Source: Nitrospinota bacterium (GTDB lineage: Bacteria; UBA8248; JACPRG01). From it: a stretch of DNA of 12,169 nt. Below the pieces are notes generated by a model. It searched no databases and was not told where the DNA came from. It saw only the letters and a program-made list of their open reading frames with translations. Location: contig JASLXW010000067.1 of assembly GCA_030740135.1 (NCBI GenBank), positions 1 to 12,169 on the forward strand. The letters are read 5' to 3'. Position 1 is the stretch's first letter. The number at the start of each line of letters is the position of its first letter. Below are positions 1-6,570 of this stretch, piece by piece. A program made the translations under genes and the position numbers.

Positions 1-349
1 GAAGCAGGCGCTCTCTGTTTTTTGTGAACACCGTCGCGTCCCAAACGGGGTCGTCCAGGTTCAGGCCCACGAACCAGCGAAAGAGCAGGTTGTAGTCCAG
101 CTTCTCCATGAGCATCCGCTCGTTGCGCATCGTGTAGAGCACCTGCAGCAAAAGCGCCCGCAGCAGCTTCTCAGGGGGAATCGAGGGACGACCCGTCGTG
201 GAATAAAGCCCCTCAAAGCGCGCCGACAACCGGGTGAGCGCTCGGTCCACCATCTCCCGGATCCCCCGCAAGGGGTGGTCCAAAGGAACCCGCTGCTCGG
301 GGGAAATGTAGCTGAACATGGCGCCTGCCTGCAGGTCGTCTCCGCGCAT
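1..349 (-). CDS. Transposase, N-terminal part (DUF772 / IS5-IS1182 type), truncated by the window edge
   Basis: This frame is open from ATG at 349 to the window edge, 116 codons without a stop, and was read directly from the reverse complement. The protein starts MRGDDLQAGAMFSYISPEQR. It contains the typical DUF772 core: a GRPSIPPEKLLRALLLQVLY stretch at about residues 53-72, then RNERMLMEKLDYNLLFRWFV at about 75-94, then a DDPVWDATVFTKNRERLL segment. This is the conserved N-terminal domain of IS5/IS1182-superfamily DDE transposases. The DDE catalytic domain would lie further left and is not visible, so activity cannot be judged. A near-perfect Shine-Dalgarno sequence (GGAGGTGAGG) lies directly before the ATG, and the terminal repeat is 70 bp further upstream, the normal layout for such an element. 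A shorter overlapping frame (61-402) is its shadow. Confidence 0.88.
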   Translation of the reverse strand, partial: MRGDDLQAGAMFSYISPEQRVPLDHPLRGIREMVDRALTRLSARFEGLYSTTGRPSIPPEKLLRALLLQVLYTMRNERMLMEKLDYNLLFRWFVGLNLDDPVWDATVFTKNRERLL

Positions 350-418
350 TCCTCACCTCCCCTAAGAAAAGGTCCGCGCGTAGCGTACACCAACGATCCC
401 AACAGACAAGTGAAAAAT

Positions 419-437
419 GGAGCTTTTCAGCAACCTG
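419..437 (-). repeat. Terminal inverted repeat of the left IS element
   Basis: Read on the minus strand from 437 the sequence is CAGGTTGCTGAAAAGCTCC. It matches the sequence at 12123-12141 on the plus strand at 17 of 19 positions. CAGGTTGCTGAAAA-like ends are, from memory, common for this IS group. It lies 5' of the transposase gene, as a terminal repeat should. Confidence 0.75.
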
Positions 438-1706
438 TTAGACCTCTAGCGCGGCGAGACGGTTGTCGCCGAACAGGCTGATGGCGCCGGGGACCTTGTT
501 GAAACAGACCTCGACGGGATCGCGCGGGTCCTGTTCAAAGTCCTTGAGGCGGTCGCCCCCCAGGATGCGCTCCATCCGGGGGAGTCGGACCTCCTCGACG
601 GTGTTTCCGACGGCGACGATGGCGTCGGCCCAGGGGCTCGCGTCCACCAGCGCGCCCGCCGAAGAGCCGCCGTCTCCGGCCGCTTCCATGGTCAGAAGGG
701 TGGTTTTCGCGCCCCGCTCCTCGCACTTCTCGCAGATCTGCATCAAGTCGGGGTCCGCTTGGCCGCCGGAATCCTTCGTGACGATGACCCCGTCCGCGGC
801 GAGGACGTCGGTCGCGAAACGGGCCGTCATCTCCGCGTGGAGGACCTTGTCGGAGAACAGTTTGGGGTGGTTCGTCACGATGACGCCCGCAAAGAAGATG
901 GAGCGCCCGTGAGCCCCGTAGAGCGTCCGGATGACGCCGTGGTTCAGGTGGTTGTAGGTCACATTCTTGGCGGGTCGGCAGAACCCCGCCCAGACAACGG
1001 CCCCGTCCATCACCTCGTTGGGGTGGATGAGCGTCGGGATCAGGTCGCGCGTGTTTCTCCCGTAAAGGAGCATGTCTCGGGCGTCGCCCTGAGAGTAGAT
1101 GGGATAGACGTACGCGATCCTGGGAAGGGAATCGTCGCGCCCGTTTGATCCGGACAGCGAATTTTGCTCGAAGCGCTCCGAGCTTTTGGGCGTCCCGGAC
1201 CGCGTGGTCTCGCCCAGGTAGCCGGAGGCCCTCACGCCGGCCTCGACCGCCGCCCTCGCGAAACCGCCCCGGTCCAGGCCGGAGGCGGGAGTCAGGCGCA
1301 CGACCACCGTTTCGAGACTCGCGAACGGGCTGAGCTCCGCGCAAGGGCCGGTCATGTCCAGGAAGGCGTCCTCCGCCCCGTCCAACGGGCCGCACGTCAC
1401 GACGCTCATCCCCCGCAGGACGTTCGTCGTCCCGCTGCCGGCGAGCTTCGCGGGGCCGAGGATTCCGGAAAAAGTCTCGCCGCCGCCCTCGGCCTTGATT
1501 CGGGGTTCGAAGATGTCGAGGATGTTGATGATCCGGCAGGATTCGCCCGGATGAGCGAAGTCGATCGCCGCGGAGATGAGCCGCTCATCCTCGAGGAGGA
1601 GGTCGCGCATCTCCGCCCGGTTCACCCGCAGCCGGCGGCCGTCGAGGGCCGTTTTTCGGGAATCCTCGACTTCATCGACCGGGAAGGAATTCAGCGTCAG
1701 CTTCAC
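438..1706 (-). CDS. Glycine/sarcosine/betaine reductase component B proprotein-like (GrdE/GrdG family)
   Basis: The family forms the pyruvoyl-containing subunits of component B of glycine, sarcosine or betaine reductase, which capture the amine substrate as a Schiff base and, with a selenoprotein partner (GrdB/F/H), pass a carboxymethyl group to selenoprotein A. Visible landmarks are the N-terminal GrdE-like core (residues about 22-110: LDGRRLRVNR, LLLEDERL, HPGESCRI, VLRGMSVVTCG) and a C-terminal part with LIHPNEVMDGAVVWAGFC at 226-243 followed by TYNHLNHGVI. Cys243 is the likely counterpart of the cysteine (Cys242 in the clostridial protein, from memory) where the proprotein is cleaved to make the pyruvoyl group. 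At 422 residues it is full length for the family. The GTG start at 1706 has a GGAG Shine-Dalgarno sequence about 8 bases upstream. No GrdB-type, selenoprotein A or component C gene is in the window. The substrate is therefore unknown, and a proline-reductase-like or other role is possible. Confidence 0.8.
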   Translation of the reverse strand: MKLTLNSFPVDEVEDSRKTALDGRRLRVNRAEMRDLLLEDERLISAAIDFAHPGESCRIINILDIFEPRIKAEGGGETFSGILGPAKLAGSGTTNVLRGMSVVTCGPLDGAEDAFLDMTGPCAELSPFASLETVVVRLTPASGLDRGGFARAAVEAGVRASGYLGETTRSGTPKSSERFEQNSLSGSNGRDDSLPRIAYVYPIYSQGDARDMLLYGRNTRDLIPTLIHPNEVMDGAVVWAGFCRPAKNVTYNHLNHGVIRTLYGAHGRSIFFAGVIVTNHPKLFSDKVLHAEMTARFATDVLAADGVIVTKDSGGQADPDLMQICEKCEERGAKTTLLTMEAAGDGGSSAGALVDASPWADAIVAVGNTVEEVRLPRMERILGGDRLKDFEQDPRDPVEVCFNKVPGAISLFGDNRLAALEV

Positions 1707-1859
1707 GGCAGTCTCCGCTTTCGCCGTCCGGTGCGTCCGCCCGGGGGGCGGGACAAGAACCGTGGGATTCCAGGGATTTCCGGTTCGTCATTTCGGCGGG
1801 TTTCCGCGCGGTGTCATGGAGCCGCGACGATGTCCGATGCGCATGTCACCCAATGGAGC

Positions 1860-1889
1860 AATTTAGCGTAGGGCCGCATAGGCGGTCAA
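1860..1889 (-). promoter_or_regulatory. Candidate sigma70-type promoter for the GrdE-like gene
   Basis: On the minus strand a TTGACC -35 box (1889-1884) is followed after 18 bases by a TAAATT -10-like box (1865-1860). It lies in the 240-bp gap between the glycosidase stop and the GrdE-like start and would give a leader of about 145 bases. The leader carries a GC-rich hairpin at about 1735-1754. The -10 box is only a 4/6 match, so this is a weak prediction. It would let the GrdE-like gene be transcribed separately from the glycosidase. Confidence 0.35.
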
Positions 1890-1946
1890 GAATGATGGGC
1901 GCGTTGATCGTCGGCCAAGCCGCTTCGTTGTGGGAAATCCGGGGTG

Positions 1947-3278
1947 TCAGGCGACCTTCCACCAGTCTTTGTCCCGGACTAGGAGGGCGCGCGCGTACTC
2001 GACGTGCGACCACATCAGGGGGGTGGCGAATTGGATGTAGCCCCCTTCCGCTTGCGTTGCATCCTTAAACATGCACCGGCTTCCCGTTTCCCGATAGGCC
2101 GCGGCCATGTTGTTGGCTTCCTCGAGGATCTTGTCGAAGTCCACGCCCTCCAGGAGGATGTGTTTGTCGAATTCCTTGTCGAAGCCGAGGCCGGTCTTCC
2201 ATTCGGTTTTCGTGAACGCCTCGAACCGGGCGCAGGTGGACAGGTGCTCGGGGATCTCGCCTTTTTCATTCCTGTACGCGTCGATGGCGGCCAGGAGCGC
2301 GTCGCCCCGTTCGGTGTTTCCGTTCCAGTAGTGGAATTGGGCCAGGATGGCCGTGTATTGCAGCCAGGGGCCGTTGCCCGCGTGGACGTGGGTGGTAAAG
2401 TCCCGGCTGAACGGGAGGTAGCGCATGATCATCCCGAATTGGGGATCCCACAACTGTTTCTCCAGGAAGTCGACGCTTCTCTCCATCTCGTTCCGGTAAT
2501 GCAGAAAACCGAAGAAAAACGGGCTCAGCAAGGTGAAGTCCGGCCGGAAGTCCATGTGTCCTTGCGGATCGACGCGGCGGACGTATCGGTTCCCGGACAT
2601 GAACAATTTGTTGACGGAATGCAGAAAGTCTTTTCGGAAGCTGAGGTGATCACGGGAGATCCGGCCCTCTTGGTCGAATTTGTTGGCCACTTCGTTCGCC
2701 AACGAGAACGCGTACAGGAGCGCGAAGTTCACCCAGCACGTGTAGCCTTCTTCCATCGCCGATTCGTGGATGGACGTGGTGGACTGAAACAGGTTCAGCT
2801 CCGGCTGGTAGAATTCACGAAGCGCATGGCGCAGGGCCTTTTCGATGGCGGTGAGCAGCCCTTCCAGATCGTCGACGGGTTGTTTCAACCGGTGGGCGGT
2901 CAGGAGATAATTGCAGATGATGGCCGCCCCGTGAGCGACGTTGTCTTCCTGTTTGTAAAGGCTCTTGTCCTCGCCTTCCAGGTTGTACCGTTGGCCCCAG
3001 TTGCCGTCTTCGGAAACCACATCTTTCATGAAGTGGGCCATCGACTTCATTAACTCGAAGGCCTCCGGTCCTACGCCGTAGCCGCGGTCCGAGCCGGCCA
3101 GCCGGCGGAAAAGTTGCACGGCGCAGCTTGCGTCCCGGGGGTAGACGTACGGATAGCGGGACGCCGGCGGGGAGGCCAGAAGGAGTCGGCCGTACTTCCC
3201 GGATTCGACCGTACAGCGGAGGATCACTTCCATGTGGGCCGTGAGCTGCTCGTTGAGCTTGTCCAGCCCTTTCGACAT
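1947..3278 (-). CDS. GH15-type (glucoamylase-like) six-hairpin glycosidase, catalytic domain only
   Basis: The 443-residue protein resembles the (alpha/alpha)6 barrel of glycoside hydrolase family 15, enzymes that remove glucose from the ends of alpha-glucans or split related alpha-glucosides by inversion. Supporting motifs are YPYVYPRDA at 42-50 (the family's W/Y-PRD substrate-site motif), IHESAMEEGYTCW at 170-182 (candidate general acid among Glu172, Glu176 and Glu177), GEIPEHLS at 340-347 (Glu344, candidate general base) and PLMWSHVEYARALL at 420-433, the classic GH15 C-terminal signature. It lacks the N-terminal beta-sandwich domain of typical bacterial glucoamylases and has no signal peptide, so it is probably cytoplasmic. 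The substrate cannot be told from the sequence. It starts with ATG at 3278 behind a modest GAGAGTGAG ribosome site, 88 bp after the VOC gene on the same strand, so the two are probably cotranscribed. A long open frame on the opposite strand (2004-3053) is its shadow. Confidence 0.75.
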   Translation of the reverse strand: MSKGLDKLNEQLTAHMEVILRCTVESGKYGRLLLASPPASRYPYVYPRDASCAVQLFRRLAGSDRGYGVGPEAFELMKSMAHFMKDVVSEDGNWGQRYNLEGEDKSLYKQEDNVAHGAAIICNYLLTAHRLKQPVDDLEGLLTAIEKALRHALREFYQPELNLFQSTTSIHESAMEEGYTCWVNFALLYAFSLANEVANKFDQEGRISRDHLSFRKDFLHSVNKLFMSGNRYVRRVDPQGHMDFRPDFTLLSPFFFGFLHYRNEMERSVDFLEKQLWDPQFGMIMRYLPFSRDFTTHVHAGNGPWLQYTAILAQFHYWNGNTERGDALLAAIDAYRNEKGEIPEHLSTCARFEAFTKTEWKTGLGFDKEFDKHILLEGVDFDKILEEANNMAAAYRETGSRCMFKDATQAEGGYIQFATPLMWSHVEYARALLVRDKDWWKVA

Positions 3279-3366
3279 GTCTCACTCTCGTTCAGGGCGC
3301 CGCCGCGACCTTCAGGGAAGTCTCAAGCGTTTCGGAAGGCCGGGGGTCGCGCGCGTCTTGGTCCTC

Positions 3367-3810
3367 TCAGAGGTGGTAGCCCTCGGCCGTGAAACCCTCG
3401 AACCCGTCGGGGATCCCGTCGTACTTCTTGATCTCGATGTCATTCCCGTCGGGGTCGTAAAAGTAAGTGGCCAGCCCCATTCCCTGCGCGCCTGAGTTGA
3501 TCGCCTGACGCATGATCGCGACCCCGGCGGCCTCGCACCGTTCGATCACCCTGTTGTATTCCTCGGGTTCCAGGGCGAAGGCGAGGTGGTGCATTCCCGA
3601 CCGCACGCGCCGGGCCTTTTCCACGTAATTTTCCGAGGGGCTTTGGAACAGAACGAGGATCCCCTCTCCGATCAGGAAAACGGCCTGTTCGCGGCCGTCG
3701 CTCGGGCGTCTTCGGCTGGAAAACCCGAAGCCCATCACGTCCTCGTAAAACGCGATGGATCGCTCGAGATCCAGCGTCGCCAGTCCGATGTGGTCGAAAG
3801 TCGGGCTCAT
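3367..3810 (-). CDS. VOC-superfamily protein (glyoxalase/dioxygenase/bleomycin-resistance fold)
   Basis: The 147-residue protein has the two beta-alpha-beta-beta-beta modules of the vicinal oxygen chelate fold. The first runs from FDHIGLATLDLERSIAFYED (residues 5-24), the second from GMHHLAFAL (72-80) to DPDGNDIEI (119-127). His7, one of His74/His75 and Glu126 are in the places expected for the divalent-metal ligands, with Glu49 or a nearby residue as the possible fourth. Most relatives are lyases, isomerases or ring-cleavage dioxygenases acting on small molecules; which one applies here is not visible. The ATG at 3810 has a strong GGAAGGAGAG ribosome site. It is the first gene of the minus-strand group, 88 bp upstream of the GH15 gene, with a TATAAT box about 50 bases before its start. 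Confidence 0.85.
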   Translation of the reverse strand: MSPTFDHIGLATLDLERSIAFYEDVMGFGFSSRRRPSDGREQAVFLIGEGILVLFQSPSENYVEKARRVRSGMHHLAFALEPEEYNRVIERCEAAGVAIMRQAINSGAQGMGLATYFYDPDGNDIEIKKYDGIPDGFEGFTAEGYHL

Positions 3811-3855
3811 TCTCTTCTCTCCTTCCGGCGGGACGGGGCGGATGACCCTGGTGCG

Positions 3856-3884
3856 ATTATAAAGGTCATGGAGATTTCAGTCGC
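3856..3884 (-). promoter_or_regulatory. Candidate promoter for the VOC/GH15 genes
   Basis: A perfect TATAAT lies on the minus strand at 3861-3856, 45 bases from the VOC start codon. At 17-base spacing the -35 position (3884-3879) reads GCGACT, a 3/6 match, so the box is weak on that side. It faces the plus-strand promoter described next. Confidence 0.4.
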
Positions 3885-3898
3885 GATCTCCCTGTCGA

Positions 3899-3929
3899 TT
3901 GGCAAACCGGAATCAAACTCATCTATAAT
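3899..3929 (+). promoter_or_regulatory. Candidate promoter for the M24 peptidase operon
   Basis: TTGGCA at 3899-3904 and a perfect TATAAT at 3924-3929 are separated by 19 bases, slightly longer than ideal. The -10 box lies 50 bases upstream of the GTG start at 3980. With the minus-strand promoter it forms a divergent control region of about 170 bp, so a shared regulator could act on both gene groups; no clear operator palindrome was found. Confidence 0.5.
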
Positions 3930-3979
3930 CCCCCGTCGGAATCTTTGGAAAATCCAAGGCGGAACGGAGCGGGCTCAGC

Positions 3980-5164
3980 GTGATCATCAACGTCCCCCGC
4001 GCTCAGAGGGTCCTGTCCCAAAAAGGTCTGGACGGACTGCTGGCCGCGACGAACATCCCGAACGTATTCTACCTTTCCGGCGTGTGGAGGCAGGGGGACC
4101 TGGCCGCCGCCGCTCCCTTGAAGGGCCTGGATCGCCCCTGGGTGGTGATCCCCCGGAGCGAGGTGGACTACCTGGAAGACTCCCCCGTCCGCCCCGCCGG
4201 CGTCGCGACGTACGGAACGTTCTACCGGGAGCTGGACGAGACGGCCGCCCTTACCGATCGGGAGGAACGGATCAAGACCCTGGGGATCGACCTGGAGCCG
4301 GTGGGCTCGTTCCAGGAGGGCGTTGTCTCGATTCTCGCCTCGGCGGGGCTGGGGAAGGGGACGGTGGGGTACGACGAGCGGGGTCTCGACCCCGCGCTCG
4401 TCCCGAAGATCGAGCGGGAATTGCCCGGGCTCGCGCTTCGGCCGGCGACGGCCGTCTTCCGCGAGATTCGGATGATCAAGACCCCCCTTGAAATCGAGCG
4501 CCTCGAAAAGGCCGTCGGGATCACCGAGGCGGCCATCGGGGAGGCGGTCTCGCTGGCGAGGGAGGGCCTGGGGGAAGGCGAGATGGCCCTGGCCTTCGAG
4601 GTGGGTCAGGTCAAGCGGGGTGGGCGTCCCAATATGGCCCACGTGGGATTCGGAAGGAGCGGGGCTTTGGGGATGTACAACTTCCCCGAGGACAAGCTCG
4701 GGAAGGGGGACCTGATCCGCTTCGACGTGGGATGCGTCTACCGAGGCTATCTTTCGGACACCGCGCGGACCTTCTCATTCGGAAAGCCGGCGGACAAGGC
4801 CGCGGCCTACTACGACGCCCTCCTCGCCGGACAGGAGCGGGCCTTGGGGATGGTCAAGCCGGGCGCGACGGGAGACGGAATTTTCAGCGCCACGATGGAG
4901 GAGGTCCGCCGGCGGGGGATTCCCCACTACAACCGCCAGCACGTCGGCCACGGAATGGGACTGGCCCTGGGCGGGTACGACGGCCCCCGCCTGGCGCCCG
5001 GCGACCGCACGCCGCTAACGCCCGGCATGGTCCTCGCCGTCGAGGCCCCTTACTACGAGCTCGGCATGGGCGGCCTCCAGGTGGAAGATACGGTCCTCGT
5101 CACCGAGGACGGCTGCCGGCGACTGACGGCGATGAGCCGGAACCTCGAGATCCTCGGCACCTGA
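3980..5164 (+). CDS. M24-family metallopeptidase, Xaa-Pro aminopeptidase/creatinase-like
   Basis: The 394-residue protein has the two-domain layout of M24B enzymes: an N-terminal creatinase-type domain (residues about 1-165) and a C-terminal pita-bread domain. All five expected metal ligands are present: Asp249 (FDVG), Asp260 (SDTAR), His324 (GHGMG), Glu355 (VEAPYY) and Glu369 (QVEDT). His221 fits the usual extra active-site histidine. The family removes N-terminal residues before proline or cleaves dipeptides; catalytically modified members act on creatine or related small amides. No signal peptide is seen, so it is probably cytoplasmic. The start is GTG at 3980 with GGAG about 10 bases upstream. 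It leads a plus-strand operon with the threonine-synthase-like gene 19 bp downstream, which fits amino-acid or small-peptide catabolism. Whether it is a peptidase or an amidinohydrolase-like member cannot be decided by eye. Confidence 0.87.
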   Translation: MIINVPRAQRVLSQKGLDGLLAATNIPNVFYLSGVWRQGDLAAAAPLKGLDRPWVVIPRSEVDYLEDSPVRPAGVATYGTFYRELDETAALTDREERIKTLGIDLEPVGSFQEGVVSILASAGLGKGTVGYDERGLDPALVPKIERELPGLALRPATAVFREIRMIKTPLEIERLEKAVGITEAAIGEAVSLAREGLGEGEMALAFEVGQVKRGGRPNMAHVGFGRSGALGMYNFPEDKLGKGDLIRFDVGCVYRGYLSDTARTFSFGKPADKAAAYYDALLAGQERALGMVKPGATGDGIFSATMEEVRRRGIPHYNRQHVGHGMGLALGGYDGPRLAPGDRTPLTPGMVLAVEAPYYELGMGGLQVEDTVLVTEDGCRRLTAMSRNLEILGT

Positions 5165-5183
5165 ACACCCGGACACCAGAACT

Positions 5184-6446
5184 GTGAGCTTCCTGACCGG
5201 CCTGAAATGCATCCGATGCGACGCTTCTTTTCCGGTAGAGGCGCGATTCGACGGCTGTCCCCATTGCGCGGCCGAGGCCCCGTCGAACCTCACGCCCGCG
5301 TACGATTACGCGGGCATTCGAAGCGCTTTCCGCAAAGAGGCCCTGGCCGGCCGCCCCCTCAACATGTGGCGGTATCACGATCTCCTGCCCGCCGATTTGG
5401 ACGATGTCGCCTCACTGGACGAGGGGATGACGCCCCTCGTACATTGCCCGAGCCTGGGCGCGCACATCGGTGTTCCCGGACTTTATCTCAAGGACGAGAC
5501 CCGCAACCCCACCGGGTCGTTCAAGGACCGCCTGGCGGTCACGGCCCTCGGCATGGTGGAGCGGTTCGGGGCCGAGACGGTGGGGGTCAGCTCGACGGGG
5601 AATGCGGGCGCGGCGGCGGCGGCCTATTCGGCCCGGAAGGGCCTGCCGTGCGTGGTCCTGACGGTGAAGGGGGCCGCGTCGGCGATGGTGACGCAGATCC
5701 GATCCTACGGCGCGATGGCCGTCGCCACCGAGAAGAAGGAGGACCGGTGGACGCTTCTCCAGGCGGCCATCCGCGACCTGGGGTGGTATCCGACCTCGCC
5801 CTTCTTCGGTCCGCCCATCGGGAGCAATTGCTACGGTGTGGACGGTTACAAGACGATTGCCTATGAGGTCTGCGAGCAGCTCGACTGGCGCGCCCCGGAG
5901 TTCTGCGTCTTCCCGGTGGCCTACGGGGACGCGATTTTCGGGATCTGGAAGGGGTTCTGCGAGTTCGCGGAGATGGGGTTCATCACTTCGCGCCCCCGGA
6001 TGGTCGCGGGCGAGACGGCGGGCTCCCTGGAGGCCGCGCTGCGGGAGGGCGTCGACGCCATCCCCCCGCGGACTCCCCCCTCGCCTTCGGCGGCCGGGTC
6101 CATCAACGTTGGCCAGAGCACCTATCAGGCGCTCCACGCGCTGAGGGCGTCGGACGGCTTGGCCTCGACCGCGAAGAACGAAGACCTCCTCGCGCTTCAG
6201 GCGGAGTTGGGCGCGCGGGAGGGGATTTACGCGGAGCCATCCTCCCTGGCGGCGCTGGCGGCGATTCGGAACCTGAGATCGGAAGGCCGGATCGGGGAGG
6301 GCGACACCGTTGTCGCCGTCCTGACGGCAACCGGCCTCAAAGACCCGGCGGCGACGGAGGGTCGCCTGGGCGAGATCCCCGTTGTGCGGGGGGACTTGAA
6401 GGCTCTGCTGGGCACGCTGAGCGACGCCTACGCCTACGGATCATGA
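5184..6446 (+). CDS. Threonine-synthase-like fold-type II PLP enzyme
   Basis: The 420-residue protein begins with a small zinc-ribbon (Cys9-x2-Cys12 and Cys25-x2-Cys28). The PLP domain follows, with NPTGSFKDR at 108-116 (Lys114 as Schiff-base lysine), SSTGNAGAAAAAY at 136-148 and a C-terminal LTATGLKDP. These are hallmarks of threonine synthase, which turns O-phosphohomoserine into threonine. Close paralogues of the same fold deaminate threonine/serine, make diaminopropionate or cysteate, or act in cofactor pathways, so the reaction is not certain. The start is GTG at 5184, 19 bp after the peptidase stop. The Shine-Dalgarno sequence before it is poor, which suggests translation partly coupled to the upstream gene. 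No homoserine kinase or homoserine dehydrogenase gene is nearby, so a specialised rather than housekeeping role is possible. Confidence 0.82.
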   Translation: MSFLTGLKCIRCDASFPVEARFDGCPHCAAEAPSNLTPAYDYAGIRSAFRKEALAGRPLNMWRYHDLLPADLDDVASLDEGMTPLVHCPSLGAHIGVPGLYLKDETRNPTGSFKDRLAVTALGMVERFGAETVGVSSTGNAGAAAAAYSARKGLPCVVLTVKGAASAMVTQIRSYGAMAVATEKKEDRWTLLQAAIRDLGWYPTSPFFGPPIGSNCYGVDGYKTIAYEVCEQLDWRAPEFCVFPVAYGDAIFGIWKGFCEFAEMGFITSRPRMVAGETAGSLEAALREGVDAIPPRTPPSPSAAGSINVGQSTYQALHALRASDGLASTAKNEDLLALQAELGAREGIYAEPSSLAALAAIRNLRSEGRIGEGDTVVAVLTATGLKDPAATEGRLGEIPVVRGDLKALLGTLSDAYAYGS

Positions 6447-6513
6447 CGGCTTGTGCTTGCCATGATGAAGCTGATTTTCGGCATGCGACTCATCGGCGGC
6501 GGGAGGTAATAAC

Positions 6514-6570
6514 ATGAAATTCGGCGTCCGGTTTCCCAATGAGGTTCAGGCAAGATGTCCAGGGAAATGA
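6514..6570 (+). pseudogene. Beheaded start of a luciferase-like (LLM) oxidoreductase gene, 18 codons
   Basis: An ATG with an excellent Shine-Dalgarno sequence (GGGAGGT at 6501-6507) opens the frame MKFGVRFPNEVQARCPGK and then stops. The first nine residues are the usual opening of F420-type luciferase-like monooxygenases and parallel the start of the complete gene at 9093 (MKFSVQLPT, with nearly the same bases). The resemblance ends at about 6541, exactly where the sequence leading to the E1 gene begins. The TGA stop (6568-6570) overlaps an in-frame ATG of the E1 gene (6567) in an ATGA arrangement. The piece may therefore now act as a leader that brings ribosomes to the E1 gene. Chance similarity is possible because the match is short. 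Confidence 0.5.

Larger units (their letters stand above)
1..437 (-). mobile_element. IS5/IS1182-superfamily insertion sequence, 5' part (runs off the left edge)
   Basis: The element comprises the terminal repeat at 419-437, an 88-bp leader and the N-terminal part of a DUF772-type transposase reading leftward from 349. The rest of the element, including its other end, lies outside the window. The inner boundary is set by the repeat that begins CAGGTTGCTGAAAA on the minus strand. It touches the TAA stop (438-440) of the neighbouring GrdE-like gene, so the element sits exactly at that gene's 3' end. The superfamily call rests on the transposase. The exact family (IS5 or IS1182) cannot be settled without the catalytic half. 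Confidence 0.8.

Noticed and set aside
2004..3053. A 349-codon open frame on the plus strand opposite the GH15 gene
   Set aside because: It lies wholly antiparallel to a gene with recognisable GH15 motifs, has no family motif or ribosome site, and has the valine/glutamine/histidine-rich composition typical of antisense frames in GC-rich DNA.
3923..4642. A 239-codon minus-strand frame spanning the promoter and the M24 gene
   Set aside because: It is an antisense shadow of an M24 gene with all five metal ligands in place, and it reads through the candidate promoter.
6462..6509. Small frame MMKLIFGMRLIGGGR between the threonine-synthase-like and E1 genes
   Set aside because: It is only 15 codons, has no ribosome site and no resemblance to a known leader peptide. 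Its 3' end is simply the ribosome site of the following frame.
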